A stretch of 64,000 nucleotides of DNA, from assembly GCA_028101545.1 (NCBI GenBank), contig JAOHKZ010000006.1, positions 27,349-91,348 of the forward strand, read 5' to 3'. Shown piece after piece: positions 9,587-18,247 of this stretch. The notes beneath the pieces were generated by a model. The model was not told where the DNA came from, did not search any database, and saw nothing but the letters and a program-made list of their open reading frames with translations. The translations under genes were made by a program, and so were the position numbers. Source of the stretch: Opitutales bacterium (GTDB lineage: Bacteria; Verrucomicrobiota; Verrucomicrobiia; Opitutales; Seribacteraceae). Position 1 is the stretch's first letter; each line of letters begins with the position of its first letter.

Positions 9587-10225
9587 ATGGCAAAAAAAAT
9601 AAATTGTCTAATTTCAGCCGGGCCAACAAGGGAATGGATAGATCCGGTTCGATTTATTTCCAACCCGTCCTCGGGTAAGATGGGATATGCTCTAGCAAAA
9701 GAAGCCCACAACCGAGGCTTTGATGTAAATCTCGTTTCTGGTCCTGTGAGCATAAGGCCAGTTGATGGTATCATGGTTACGCGAGTGGAAACCGCTGAAG
9801 AAATGAGGAAGGCAATGCTAGAAAAGTTTGATTCATCTGATTTAATTTTAATGTGTGCAGCAGTAAGTGATCATAAACCAAAATTTCAATGGGAGCAGAA
9901 AAAGAAAAAAGATCAATTTCCTCAAAATATTGAAATGATTCCCAATAAAGATATTTTATTGGAATTGGGGCAAAAGAAGAAGAAATTACAAACTCTTGTT
10001 GGTTTTGCTGCAGAAACTGAAAATGGAGTTCAAAATGCTTTGGAAAAATTAAATAAAAAAAACCTAGATTGGATCGCTCTTAATGATATTTCTAATAAAA
10101 AAATCGGGTTTGATAAGGATTTTAATGAAATAACATTGTTTTCATCTAGTGGAAAAAGGGTTAACCTTGATTTTTCTAAAAAAGAAGAATTAGCAACTCA
10201 AATGTTTGAATTAATTTTAAAGTGA
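9587..10225 (+). CDS. coaB: Phosphopantothenate--cysteine ligase (CoaB), stand-alone
   Basis: Joins 4'-phosphopantothenate to cysteine in CoA synthesis. In most bacteria this is the C-terminal half of bifunctional CoaBC (about 400 residues). Here the 212-residue protein begins directly at the CoaB signature: ISAGPTREWIDPVRFISNPSSGKMGYALA, then VTRVETAEEM, LMCAAVSDHKPK and the FAAET motif. No flavin-type decarboxylase (CoaC) domain precedes it, so coaC must be a separate gene elsewhere. The last codon and stop overlap the GTG start of the next gene (gtga), implying coupling to the histidine kinase. Confidence 0.92.
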   Translation: MAKKINCLISAGPTREWIDPVRFISNPSSGKMGYALAKEAHNRGFDVNLVSGPVSIRPVDGIMVTRVETAEEMRKAMLEKFDSSDLILMCAAVSDHKPKFQWEQKKKKDQFPQNIEMIPNKDILLELGQKKKKLQTLVGFAAETENGVQNALEKLNKKNLDWIALNDISNKKIGFDKDFNEITLFSSSGKRVNLDFSKKEELATQMFELILK

Positions 10226-11415
10226 AAGCTGGAAAAAGTCCGCTTGATCGAGTACTTGGCCGTTTGGATGATTTGGACGAGGTAAACCTTGGTATTCTTG
10301 TTCAACGCTTAGCTAGGGAGAGAAAATTATTAGAAACCGTATTTGATGTCATCCGTGATGGAATTTTAGTTCTAGATGATAAGGGTGATATTAGTTACGC
10401 AAACATACAGGGAAAGCAATTAATAGGTCTTAAGGATAGTCAGTCAGGCCAAGTATCCCTCATGCGTGCTGCTCCCGAAATTGCGAGGGCAATTGGCCTA
10501 GATCATGGTAATGATGGAATAAAAGCGGAGGTAATTGTTCGCGAAATGGAAATATCATACCCTGACCTTCGTTATATTAGGGTTTACGCTGTTCCTATTG
10601 AAGAGGCTTTTGTGAAAAACACTGAATCGCAAAAGATTGGGTTGGCGATTATAATGACAGATATAACGGAGGAAAAAGTCAGTCTTGATGAAAGGATAGA
10701 AAGCGAAAAAGTTTCAAGTATAATGGATCTTGCTGCCGGTGTAGCCCATGAACTAGGCAATCCTCTTAATTCAATACATATACATTTACAAGTTTTAAGA
10801 CGGAATTTATCCTCCCAAAATTCCAAAAATAAAAAAACGGATAAATCTTTAACGGCCTGTATAAATGAAGTCGAAAGACTTGATGGAATTATAGCACATT
10901 TTCTAAAAGCTATCCGGCCTCAAGAACCTGACTTTAAGAATATAAACCTTCTAAAGGTAATTGAAGAAACAGTGCGATTAAAAAAAGAGGAATTAAGTAT
11001 ACAAAAAATTAGTGTATCGATGGAAGCAGGAGTAAGAGAACCGATCATTAAAGGTGATTCCGAACAACTTAAGCAAGTATTTTTTAATGTCTTAGGAAAT
11101 GCAATAGAAGCAATCAAGGTGAACTCTACGATCAGAATAGTAACTGGTCTTGAAGAAAATTTTGTATTTGTCAAAATAATCGATCATGGAACTGGGATCA
11201 GTAAGGAAGATTTATCAAAAGTTTTTGAACCCTACTACACGACCAAAAAAAGTGGACATGGTATTGGTATGATGATTGTTCATAGAATTATGAGAGATCA
11301 TGGGGGCGATGTTGGTATTGATAGTAAGGTAGGTGCCGGTACCATTGTAACCCTGCGTTTTCCAAGAAATTCAACCCGCCCAAAATTGCTTGAGTCACAA
11401 ATAACTAAACCATAA
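10222..11415 (+). CDS. PAS-domain sensor histidine kinase, NtrB-like
   Basis: Cytosolic sensor kinase of 397 residues with no membrane segment. Layout: short N-terminal helix, PAS domain (about 35-155), dimerisation/phosphoacceptor domain with His176 in GVAHELGNPLNSI, then a HATPase domain with the N box (NVLGNAIEAI), G1 box (DHGTGIS), F box (FEPYYTTK) and G2 box (GHGIGMMIV). It starts at GTG 10222, overlapping coaB by 4 bp, and the regulator follows after 2 bp, so the pair is cognate. A soluble PAS sensor beside an NtrC-type regulator suggests an internal cue. The signal is unknown. Confidence 0.93.
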   Translation: MKAGKSPLDRVLGRLDDLDEVNLGILVQRLARERKLLETVFDVIRDGILVLDDKGDISYANIQGKQLIGLKDSQSGQVSLMRAAPEIARAIGLDHGNDGIKAEVIVREMEISYPDLRYIRVYAVPIEEAFVKNTESQKIGLAIIMTDITEEKVSLDERIESEKVSSIMDLAAGVAHELGNPLNSIHIHLQVLRRNLSSQNSKNKKTDKSLTACINEVERLDGIIAHFLKAIRPQEPDFKNINLLKVIEETVRLKKEELSIQKISVSMEAGVREPIIKGDSEQLKQVFFNVLGNAIEAIKVNSTIRIVTGLEENFVFVKIIDHGTGISKEDLSKVFEPYYTTKKSGHGIGMMIVHRIMRDHGGDVGIDSKVGAGTIVTLRFPRNSTRPKLLESQITKP

Positions 11416-11417
11416 AG

Positions 11418-12785
11418 ATGAATCCAAATTTGCTTATAGTTGACGACGAACAACATACTCGAGAGGGTTTAGAGTTAGCCTTAGAGGATAACTTTGAAGT
11501 GTTTTTAGCCTCAAGTCCAGATGAAGCTTTCAATGTAATGGAATCTGAACCTTTGGAAGTAATTCTCACCGATTTAAGGATGGGTCACCAAAGCGGGATG
11601 GCCGTTATCGATCGGGCCATTTCTCTTTCTAATAATCCAATATGTATCATGATGACTGCATATGGCGAAGTAGATATTGCCGTAGAAGCTATGAAAAGAG
11701 GTGCTTTTGACTTTCTTTCAAAACCAGTAAATCTGGAAAAATTAGATTTGCTCATTAAAAGAGGTTTAGAATCTAAGAAATTAAAGAAAGAAAATAATGA
11801 CTTACATAATCGTTTAGATAAAAAGTTTAGTTTTCAGGGAATACTTGGAAAATCTCCTGCGCTTGAGCAAGTACTAGAAAAGGTTAAACTTGTAGGACCT
11901 TCTAAGGCAACTGTCTTGTTAACGGGTGAAACAGGCACAGGAAAAGAATTGGTAGCACAATCTATTCATCAAAACAGTGATCGATCTAGAGGTCCTTTTG
12001 TTCCTGTTCATTGTGCTGCACTTCCATCAAATTTACTTGAGAGCGAGTTGTTTGGACACGAAAAGGGAGCTTTCACGGGGGCTACAGAAAGAAGAATTGG
12101 ACGTTTTGAATCTGCAAACAAGGGAACTTTATTTTTGGACGAAATAGGAGAAATTGATTCAGCTACACAGGTAAAACTACTTCGTTTTCTTGAAACTAAA
12201 TCAATTGAACGTTTGGGCAGTTTAAATACACTAGAAATCGACACCCGTTTAGTTTGTGCCACTAATAAGAATTTGTTGCAAATGACACAAAACGGTAAAT
12301 TTCGAGAAGATCTATATTATCGGTTAAATGTTGTCACTATTCAACTACCTCCGTTATCAGAGCGGGGAGATGATATCTCCTTGCTACTTGATTATTTTCT
12401 TTCCTATTTTTCAAAAGAAAATAATTTCCCATCACCTCAATTAAATTCAGAAACTATTGGAATCTTAAATTCTTATTCATGGCCAGGAAATATTCGAGAG
12501 TTACGAAACTTTTGCGAGAATTTAGTTGTTTTAAATAGAGGGGGTGTAATTACGCCTTACGACTTAGATCCTCGTTTCTTCGACCAAAATAATAGTCAAG
12601 ATTCTGCTTTGTCAAATTCTCCCACATCACTCTCCGTTGAAGAAAATGAAAAACGGCTGTTACGAAATGCTCTTTTGCAAGCCGGCGGAAACAGAACAAA
12701 AGCTGCCGCACTCATGGGGGTAAGTCGTAGAACCCTTCATCGAAAACTAGTGCGCTGGCCAGAATTGGATACTGAAACTAAATAG
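11418..12785 (+). CDS. Sigma-54-dependent response regulator, NtrC family
   Basis: Transcription activator of 455 residues. Receiver domain (1-120) has the acidic pair DD9-10, phosphoacceptor Asp52 in ILTDLRMG and Lys in FLSKPVNLE. The AAA+ domain (about 140-370) has Walker A GETGTGKELVA, the sigma-54 contact loop GAFTGA at 217-222, Walker B GTLFLDEIGE and the arginine-finger region FREDLYYRLNVV. The C-terminus carries a Fis-type helix-turn-helix (GGNRTKAAALMGVSRRTLHRKL). It should activate sigma-54 promoters once phosphorylated by the adjacent kinase. I saw no convincing -24/-12 promoter in the window, so its targets are unknown. Confidence 0.95.
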   Translation: MNPNLLIVDDEQHTREGLELALEDNFEVFLASSPDEAFNVMESEPLEVILTDLRMGHQSGMAVIDRAISLSNNPICIMMTAYGEVDIAVEAMKRGAFDFLSKPVNLEKLDLLIKRGLESKKLKKENNDLHNRLDKKFSFQGILGKSPALEQVLEKVKLVGPSKATVLLTGETGTGKELVAQSIHQNSDRSRGPFVPVHCAALPSNLLESELFGHEKGAFTGATERRIGRFESANKGTLFLDEIGEIDSATQVKLLRFLETKSIERLGSLNTLEIDTRLVCATNKNLLQMTQNGKFREDLYYRLNVVTIQLPPLSERGDDISLLLDYFLSYFSKENNFPSPQLNSETIGILNSYSWPGNIRELRNFCENLVVLNRGGVITPYDLDPRFFDQNNSQDSALSNSPTSLSVEENEKRLLRNALLQAGGNRTKAAALMGVSRRTLHRKLVRWPELDTETK

Positions 12786-12808
12786 AGTATCTAAGTAGGG
12801 TAAGAAAA

Positions 12809-12883
<75 letters not shown>

Positions 12884-12893
12884 ATAAATCCTC

Positions 12894-12922
12894 ATTATGG
12901 AGAATCATTTCCATACTGTCAA
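12894..12922 (-). promoter_or_regulatory. Promoter of tRNA-Asn
   Basis: On the minus strand ttgaca (12922-12917), a 17-bp spacer, then cataat (12899-12894), ending 10 bp before the tRNA 5' end. This is a near-consensus housekeeping sigma promoter and shows that the organism uses the standard -35/-10 code. Confidence 0.8.
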
Positions 12923-13015
12923 TCTTGAGGAATTAAATTTGTTCTCTTTGTATTTTAACAGAAGTAGACGGAACTCTTGAGATCAAAGGACCTACGAGAA
13001 CAAATGAAAACAAAA

Positions 13016-13042
13016 GGTCCCCGTCCTCTTGAGACGGAGACC
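13016..13042 (-). terminator. Rho-independent terminator for the siderophore receptor
   Basis: On the minus strand ggtctccgtc, a 7-nt loop, then gacggggacc form a 10-bp stem with one mismatch, followed by ttttgtttt. It lies about 140 bp beyond the receptor stop in the correct orientation. Confidence 0.65.
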
Positions 13043-13078
13043 AAGTGTATATTATCAATTTTTTTGCGTTGAAAGTGG

Positions 13079-13113
13079 CCTCGCCCTGTTTAAGCCAAAA
13101 GGGCGAGGTTTTT
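13079..13113 (+). terminator. Rho-independent terminator, plus orientation
   Basis: cctcgccc (13079-13086), a 14-nt loop and gggcgagg (13101-13108) form a perfect GC-rich 8-bp stem followed by ttttt on the plus strand. The nearest plus-strand gene is the NtrC-type regulator ending at 12785, about 290 bp upstream with a tRNA on the other strand between. It may end that transcript or an unannotated plus-strand RNA in 12.95-13.11 kb. On the minus strand the same hairpin has no T tract. Confidence 0.65.
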
Positions 13114-13180
13114 AAGCTTTTGCTTCCTGCCCAAAAACAAAAGCATGATGTTCAAAACTATGAACTTGAAACAAACAAAG

Positions 13181-15277
13181 TTAGAAACTGCTGGTAATTC
13201 CAAATGTTGCATTAACCGGTGCTCCTACAGATGCTTGGTGCGTACTGTGTGAATTTGGGAAATATACCTCGTCTGTAAGATTCTCAATGTTGACTTGCAA
13301 ACGTGTATTATCAGTAAGTGCGTATGTTGCCCCTACATCAACCCGAGTGTAATCCGGTAATACAGGAGTAGTAGATGATCCAATTTGGCTTTCACCTTGG
13401 TAGATTACTCCTAAGTTAACCGCGAGACGGTCAGAAAGAAGATAGTTGTTCCATATTGAGAACATATCTTCTGGTGCCTCACGAAGCCGACCGCCGGTAC
13501 TGGATTCAGCGTCTAGGCTTGTATAGCCAGCAATCAAGTACCATTTATCTGTTAACGCTCCAAGAATTTGAAGTTCAAAACCAGAGACATCAGATTTTTC
13601 TTTATAGAATGTCGCACCATTGTCGTTGGTTTGTGGTTTGTTCGCTTCAACATTGAAAAACGCAGCTGAAAAACTTAGTCCATTTGGCAAATCATATTTG
13701 ACGCCAAATTCTGTGTTTTCAAAAGTGTTAGGGTCACTCTTGTTATCATATGCATTCAAACTTGCGTATTGGTCGCCTTTTATTTGCTGGTATGACTCAC
13801 TGTAGCTAGCATAAACAGCAGTGTTGTCCGTTACATCAAAAACAATACCTGCTCTTGGTGAAATTGTATCATCTGAATCAGTGTAGTTAGCACTATTCTT
13901 AACATCTTTAACATCATAGTCCATTTTATCGAACCGGACACCCAAAACGAGATCAAGAGAATCGGTAAGTTCGATTTCATCTAACAAGTAAGCAGAGACA
14001 ACAGAAAGATCACCTAAAGTCTTGTCATTGATCGATGTTGTATAGTTATTAACGGTAGTGTTACCACTTGAGTTGACACCACTGTTTCTATTGACCATGA
14101 GTCTGCTTATTGTAAAAGTTTCTGTATCGGAGTCCGCGTTATCATCAGGAGTCCAATCTGCATTATAACGATCATTGTCATTTGAGGTCTCAATGAATTC
14201 TAAACCTGCAATAAGATTGTGTACGATGTCACCCATTTCAAATTCTCCATTTACTTGATAGGAAAAGGTAGTTGTTTCGCGTTGAGTAGTATCTACATAA
14301 CCATCTAGTTTTACAGTACCCGCAGCATCATCATAACTAGAAGCGTAAAGGTTTTGGTACAGTTTATCATGATCTGAGTGACTCACGGAAAGGCGACCGC
14401 TTAATGAATCTGTGAGTTCGTGTTCATAGATTGCTTTAAAAATATGTGCTTCATGTGTTGAGTAATTCTCTGTTGGGTCACCAAAAACAAAATCTTTTAA
14501 ACTCTCTACAGGTTTTCCATCAGATCCGGTAGGTATACCTCGGTCAATGAACCTTTCTTGGTTTAGGTATTCATATGAAAGGTCAAGTGTACTTCCATCT
14601 CCCAAAAGATACTTCATTGTTGGGTTTACTCCAAAAGAATCACCATAATAATAATCTCGATGATTTTCTAGGCTCTCGCCAAACATATTGATTCTGAAAG
14701 CTTGGTTATCACCAATTTTGTAGTTACTATCTAATTGAACATTGGTTTCACCAAAGGTGTCAATGCTGCCACTTACTGTATTAAAGCTTTCACCGATTAC
14801 TCCTTTTTTGGAAACTCGATTAATTATACCATATGCTCCACCGAATCCGGAAAGAAGTGCGTTTGGTCCACGCAGAACTTCAACTTGATCTATATTGTAG
14901 AGTGGTCGGTAGTATTGCACATCGTCTCGAATACCGTCTCTATAAAAGTCTTGTGTAGTACGAACACCACGGATTACAGCGGCATCACGATGACCCTCTC
15001 CTTGAGATGTGTTGACACCTGGGGTGTAGTCAATGACATCACCTATGCTTTTTAAGCCTTGTGCCTTAATTTGCTCGCTCGTCATAATGGACAAACTCTG
15101 CGGAATATCTTTGATAGGCATGGAAGTTTTCATACCTGACGATAAAGTTGATGCATCAGATTTGGAACCTACCACGCTAAGAGGCGAAAGCTCAGGTGCA
15201 TTATTTTGAGAATGCCCAATTGTAGCGAGTGCAAACATTGCACTCATAGGCAAGAGTAGTTTGTTTTTATATTTCAT
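13181..15277 (-). CDS. TonB-dependent siderophore receptor
   Basis: Outer-membrane beta-barrel that imports ferric siderophores with TonB energy. The ATG at 15277 is chosen because MKYKNKLLLPMSAMFALATIGHSQ is a clean signal peptide; an in-frame ATG 24 bp upstream only adds eight residues. The plug domain (about 40-150) has IPQSLSIMTSEQIKAQG, IGDVIDYTPGVNTSQGEG, VIRGVRTTQDFYRDGIRD and VEVLRGPNALLSGFG, typical of hydroxamate/catecholate receptors of the FhuE/Fiu type. About 550 residues of barrel follow, ending in VNIENLTDEVYFPNS and the C-terminal Phe used for BAM insertion. No transporter or siderophore synthesis genes are adjacent. Two Fur-like boxes upstream indicate iron repression. Confidence 0.95.
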   Translation of the reverse strand: MKYKNKLLLPMSAMFALATIGHSQNNAPELSPLSVVGSKSDASTLSSGMKTSMPIKDIPQSLSIMTSEQIKAQGLKSIGDVIDYTPGVNTSQGEGHRDAAVIRGVRTTQDFYRDGIRDDVQYYRPLYNIDQVEVLRGPNALLSGFGGAYGIINRVSKKGVIGESFNTVSGSIDTFGETNVQLDSNYKIGDNQAFRINMFGESLENHRDYYYGDSFGVNPTMKYLLGDGSTLDLSYEYLNQERFIDRGIPTGSDGKPVESLKDFVFGDPTENYSTHEAHIFKAIYEHELTDSLSGRLSVSHSDHDKLYQNLYASSYDDAAGTVKLDGYVDTTQRETTTFSYQVNGEFEMGDIVHNLIAGLEFIETSNDNDRYNADWTPDDNADSDTETFTISRLMVNRNSGVNSSGNTTVNNYTTSINDKTLGDLSVVSAYLLDEIELTDSLDLVLGVRFDKMDYDVKDVKNSANYTDSDDTISPRAGIVFDVTDNTAVYASYSESYQQIKGDQYASLNAYDNKSDPNTFENTEFGVKYDLPNGLSFSAAFFNVEANKPQTNDNGATFYKEKSDVSGFELQILGALTDKWYLIAGYTSLDAESSTGGRLREAPEDMFSIWNNYLLSDRLAVNLGVIYQGESQIGSSTTPVLPDYTRVDVGATYALTDNTRLQVNIENLTDEVYFPNSHSTHQASVGAPVNATFGITSSF

Positions 15278-15314
15278 GTTTAGTTTATAAAAGTTTGTCA
15301 CCTACATCAAGATT

Positions 15315-15357
15315 GATACTGAGACTCAATCTCATGTGATACTGAGACTCAATCTCA
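15315..15357 (-). promoter_or_regulatory. Two tandem Fur-like operators
   Basis: The 20-bp sequence gatactgagactcaatctca occurs twice, at 15315-15334 and 15338-15357, with a 23-bp period. Each contains the 7-1-7 interrupted palindrome tgagact-c-aatctca, close to the Fur half-site pattern TGAnAAT-n-ATTnTCA. They lie 38-80 bp upstream of the receptor start codon, where a Fur dimer pair would block RNA polymerase. A ttgaca hexamer (minus strand, 15375-15370) lies just upstream as a possible -35; its -10 would fall inside the distal box. Confidence 0.65.
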
Positions 15358-15432
15358 ATAGTTGTTGCATGTCAAGCCTTATAAAATAATTTTTATTCTA
15401 TGCTTGGGCTAAGACTTTCTTATTTGAAAGTT

Positions 15433-16587
15433 TTAAACCTTAGGTAGGTTAAATTCTTCTCTAACTGAATTTATTTTGAGGGTAACTTCTTTAAGTGTTT
15501 TACCTAAAATTGAAATGTGTCCCATTTTGCGACCTTTGCGAGCTTCTCGTTTTCCATAAAGATGCAAAGAGGCACCGGGGATATTCGTTATAGCAGACCA
15601 ATCTGGAGATGAATGTTTTTCGGGCCATAGATCGCCTAATAAGTTCATCATAATTACAGGCGATAGTAAGCGGGTGCTTCCCAAGGGAATACCGCTAATG
15701 GCACGGGCTTGGTTTTCAAATTGCGAACACACACATGCATTAATCGTATGATGCCCTGAGTTGTGTGGTCGGGGAGCAAGTTCATTTACCAATAATCGAT
15801 CGTCAGAAGAGATGAAGAATTCAACGGCAAGGATTCCGACATAATTTAGAGATTCAGCAATTTCTAAAGCCAATCTTTTTGATTCGGATAAAATATTATC
15901 GTTAATTCTAGCGGGTACTATTGAAACATCAAGTATATGATTTCTGTGGATATTTTCGACAGGATCATAGGTGGCCACTTGTCCATTATTATTTCTAACA
16001 ACCAGTACAGATACTTCAGATTTTAAGGAAATACATTCTTCAATAACGACCCCACCCCCACCAAAACTTTTCCAAGCTTCATCAATCTCTTGATCGCACA
16101 ATCCAGATGTAAGTTTTAGTTGGCCTTTTCCGTCATACCCAAATTCAGCTGTTTTAACAATGACATCTGTGTTTAATTCAAGAAGTCCTGATTTGAAGGA
16201 TTCGAGATCTTTGGCGATTCTAAATTTCGCACAACTAAAACCATTTTCAGAAAGAAAAGCCTTTTCGCGTTCTCGGTGTTGACATATGGAAATTGCTTCA
16301 CTGTTTGGATACAGGTGTATGTGCTGTTCCACGGCTTCGAGGGTGGCTTGAGGAAGATTTTCAAATTCAACGGTCGCGACATTGACTTTTTCTGTAAATT
16401 TTTTCAGGGCAGCCTGATCATCAAATGGCTCGTCTAATAGCTGGTCTGCAGTAGCTGCTGCTCCGGAACGATCGCCACCTGTCCAAGTCAAAACTTTGTA
16501 TCCCATTCTGCGCGCATCCAGCGAAAGCATTCTTCCTAATTGACCACCTCCTAGAACACCAATCCACAACTCACCGTCGATTTTCAT
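15433..16587 (-). CDS. purK: N5-carboxyaminoimidazole ribonucleotide synthase
   Basis: ATP-grasp enzyme that carboxylates AIR with bicarbonate to N5-CAIR in purine synthesis. The start is placed at the ATG at 16587 (MKIDGELWIGVLGGGQLGRML), because that is where PurK homology begins; the frame stays open upstream only because it runs antiparallel through purE. The 384-residue product has the dinucleotide-like GVLGGGQLGRM, the ATP-grasp region VIVKTAEFGYDGKGQ, and VNELAPRPHNSGHHTINAC. It begins 7 bp after the purE stop and forms a purEK operon. Confidence 0.95.
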   Translation of the reverse strand: MKIDGELWIGVLGGGQLGRMLSLDARRMGYKVLTWTGGDRSGAAATADQLLDEPFDDQAALKKFTEKVNVATVEFENLPQATLEAVEQHIHLYPNSEAISICQHREREKAFLSENGFSCAKFRIAKDLESFKSGLLELNTDVIVKTAEFGYDGKGQLKLTSGLCDQEIDEAWKSFGGGGVVIEECISLKSEVSVLVVRNNNGQVATYDPVENIHRNHILDVSIVPARINDNILSESKRLALEIAESLNYVGILAVEFFISSDDRLLVNELAPRPHNSGHHTINACVCSQFENQARAISGIPLGSTRLLSPVIMMNLLGDLWPEKHSSPDWSAITNIPGASLHLYGKREARKGRKMGHISILGKTLKEVTLKINSVREEFNLPKV

Positions 16588-16594
16588 GTAAGAA

Positions 16595-17098
16595 TTACTT
16601 CGGGGATAGTTCGGTTGATTCAATTTTTTCTGTTTGTTCGTCTCTAAAAGTTTTGAGCTTTTCTGCCAATGTTTCATTTCCATTTGCAGCAAGCATGGAG
16701 ATGGCAAAAAGTGCAGCATTTGTTGCTCCTGCTTCTCCGATTGCAAAGGTGGCTGTTGGTACGCCAGCTGGCATCTGGACAATTGAAAGAAGAGAATCTA
16801 AACCTTTTAAGCATTTCGATTTAACTGGAACACCTAATACAGGAATAGTTGTCATAGAAGCAGTCATTCCAGGTAAATGTGCTGCACCACCTGCACCTGC
16901 AATAATACATTTTAACCCCCTTTTCTCAGCCGTTTTAGCATATTCGAAAAGAAGATTTGGAGTCCTGTGAGCACTTACAATTTTTGCTTCAAATGAAACC
17001 CCAAACTTTTCTAGTATAATAGCAGAATTTTCCATTGTGGGCCAATCTGATTGGCTACCCATAATTATCCCGATGTTAGGTAAACTTGAATTGGACAT
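16595..17098 (-). CDS. purE: N5-carboxyaminoimidazole ribonucleotide mutase
   Basis: Class I PurE, which converts N5-CAIR to CAIR; the presence of PurK next door fits class I rather than the CO2-using class II. Signatures: [42 protein letters not shown] and [35 protein letters not shown], split by the usual turn. The ATG at 17098 ([10 protein letters not shown]) gives 167 residues, normal for the family; an upstream in-frame ATG at 17149 would add a non-homologous Arg/Leu-rich leader. Confidence 0.96.
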   Translation of the reverse strand: MSNSSLPNIGIIMGSQSDWPTMENSAIILEKFGVSFEAKIVSAHRTPNLLFEYAKTAEKRGLKCIIAGAGGAAHLPGMTASMTTIPVLGVPVKSKCLKGLDSLLSIVQMPAGVPTATFAIGEAGATNAALFAISMLAANGNETLAEKLKTFRDEQTEKIESTELSPK

Positions 17099-17300
17099 CT
17101 TCCAACTGATAAGAAGTAGAAGCCTGCTAGCAAGACCAATTCGTCGCATTCTAAAGAATTGAAATTAAATTATAACTCAAAAATCGATTTGAGCGGAGTT
17201 TTATAATTTTGGTTAAATTTAAAATGCGAGAGATAAATATCTATTAAAATTATACAGAGGGTTTAAAAATTGTTAGGTACTCGTTATAAAATTTAACCGA

Positions 17301-17330
17301 TTGACCGAATGCCCTTATTTTCTTTATGTC
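17301..17330 (+). promoter_or_regulatory. Promoter of tRNA-Arg
   Basis: ttgacc (17301-17306), 17-18 bp spacer, then ttatgt/tatgtc (17324-17330), placing the transcription start a few bases before the tRNA at 17342. Confidence 0.65.
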
Positions 17331-17341
17331 TAAGGACAGAA

Positions 17342-17416
17342 GCTCCTGTAGTTCAATGGATAGAACATTGGTCTCCGGAACCGAAGATCTGGGTTCGACT
17401 CCCAGCGGGAGTGCCA
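17342..17416 (+). tRNA. tRNA-Arg (CCG)
   Basis: The acceptor stem gctcctg pairs with cgggagt using two G-U pairs. D arm is gttcaatggatagaac. The anticodon stem is ttggt/accga with loop ctccgga (anticodon CCG), and the T arm has gggttcgactccc. Discriminator G, and CCA is encoded. It reads the CGG arginine codon. Confidence 0.95.
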
Positions 17417-17473
17417 TAGTAATTCAATCATTCTAGTTTTGAATAATTACTTAAAATATATAATGTAATTCTT

Positions 17474-18247
17474 ATGAATTTATCCCAAATTGAACCGGTT
17501 TCAAAAAAGTTGGAGGCTCATCCAGTATTTAGTAATTTAAACACTCTTGATGAATTGAGAGTTTTTATGGAGCATCATGTTTTTGCGGTTTGGGATTTTA
17601 TGTCCCTGCTTAAAAGGCTTCAAGAAATCTATGTTCCCCACGGTTCGCCATGGGTCCCACATTCCAATGGTAATGTGGTTCGTTTTATTAACGAAATTGT
17701 AATGGAGGAAGAGTCGGACGAAGCTTACAATGCAAATGGAGAGCGTTACGCCAGTCATTTTGAAATTTATTTGGAAGCAATGAAAGAAGTCGGAGCATCC
17801 ACGGATTCAATTGATCATTTTCTTAGTGAAGTTGTTTCGTCCGGGTTAAAGAAAGCTATGGATCTTTCTTGTGTTCCTGCCCCTTCTCGGGAATTCATGA
17901 AACATACATTTGAACTTATTGAGCAAGGCAAAGGTCATGAAATAGCAGCATCCTTTTCAATCGGCAGAGAAAGTATTGTGCCTGTTATGTTTAAACGAAT
18001 TCTTGAATTAACAAAAATTGGAGTTAGTAATGCCCCCGTTTTCCACTACTATTTAGAAAGACATGCCCATTTGGATGGCGAGCATCATGGTCCAATGGCA
18101 CTCAAATTACTCGATGATTTATGTGCGAATGAGCAAGAAAAAGAAAATGAAGTTATCTTGCAGGTTCAATCAAGCCTTAATGCTAGAATTAAGTTGTGGG
18201 ATGGTGTTATTTTGGCAACAGGAAGTGCTCGCTTACTTTCCTCTTAG
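17474..18247 (+). CDS. DUF3050 domain protein, heme-oxygenase-like fold
   Basis: A 257-residue soluble protein. The N-terminal part (LEAHPVFSNLNTLDELRVFMEHHVFAVWDFMSLLKRLQ) matches the DUF3050 family as I know it; its members are thought to adopt the all-helical heme-oxygenase/TenA fold. His and Glu residues that could form a metal site are conspicuous: EHHVFAVWD, the NEIVMEEESDE run, and the C-terminal HYYLERHAHLDGEHHG. The substrate is unknown. The ORF lies behind tRNA-Arg and its stop overlaps the stop of the converging epimerase-like gene by 4 bp. Confidence 0.8.
   Translation: MNLSQIEPVSKKLEAHPVFSNLNTLDELRVFMEHHVFAVWDFMSLLKRLQEIYVPHGSPWVPHSNGNVVRFINEIVMEEESDEAYNANGERYASHFEIYLEAMKEVGASTDSIDHFLSEVVSSGLKKAMDLSCVPAPSREFMKHTFELIEQGKGHEIAASFSIGRESIVPVMFKRILELTKIGVSNAPVFHYYLERHAHLDGEHHGPMALKLLDDLCANEQEKENEVILQVQSSLNARIKLWDGVILATGSARLLSS

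Noticed and set aside
15433..16782. A 449-residue frame for purK beginning inside purE
   Set aside because: The first 65 residues lie over purE in another frame on the same strand and have no PurK character; homology begins at the ATG at 16587.
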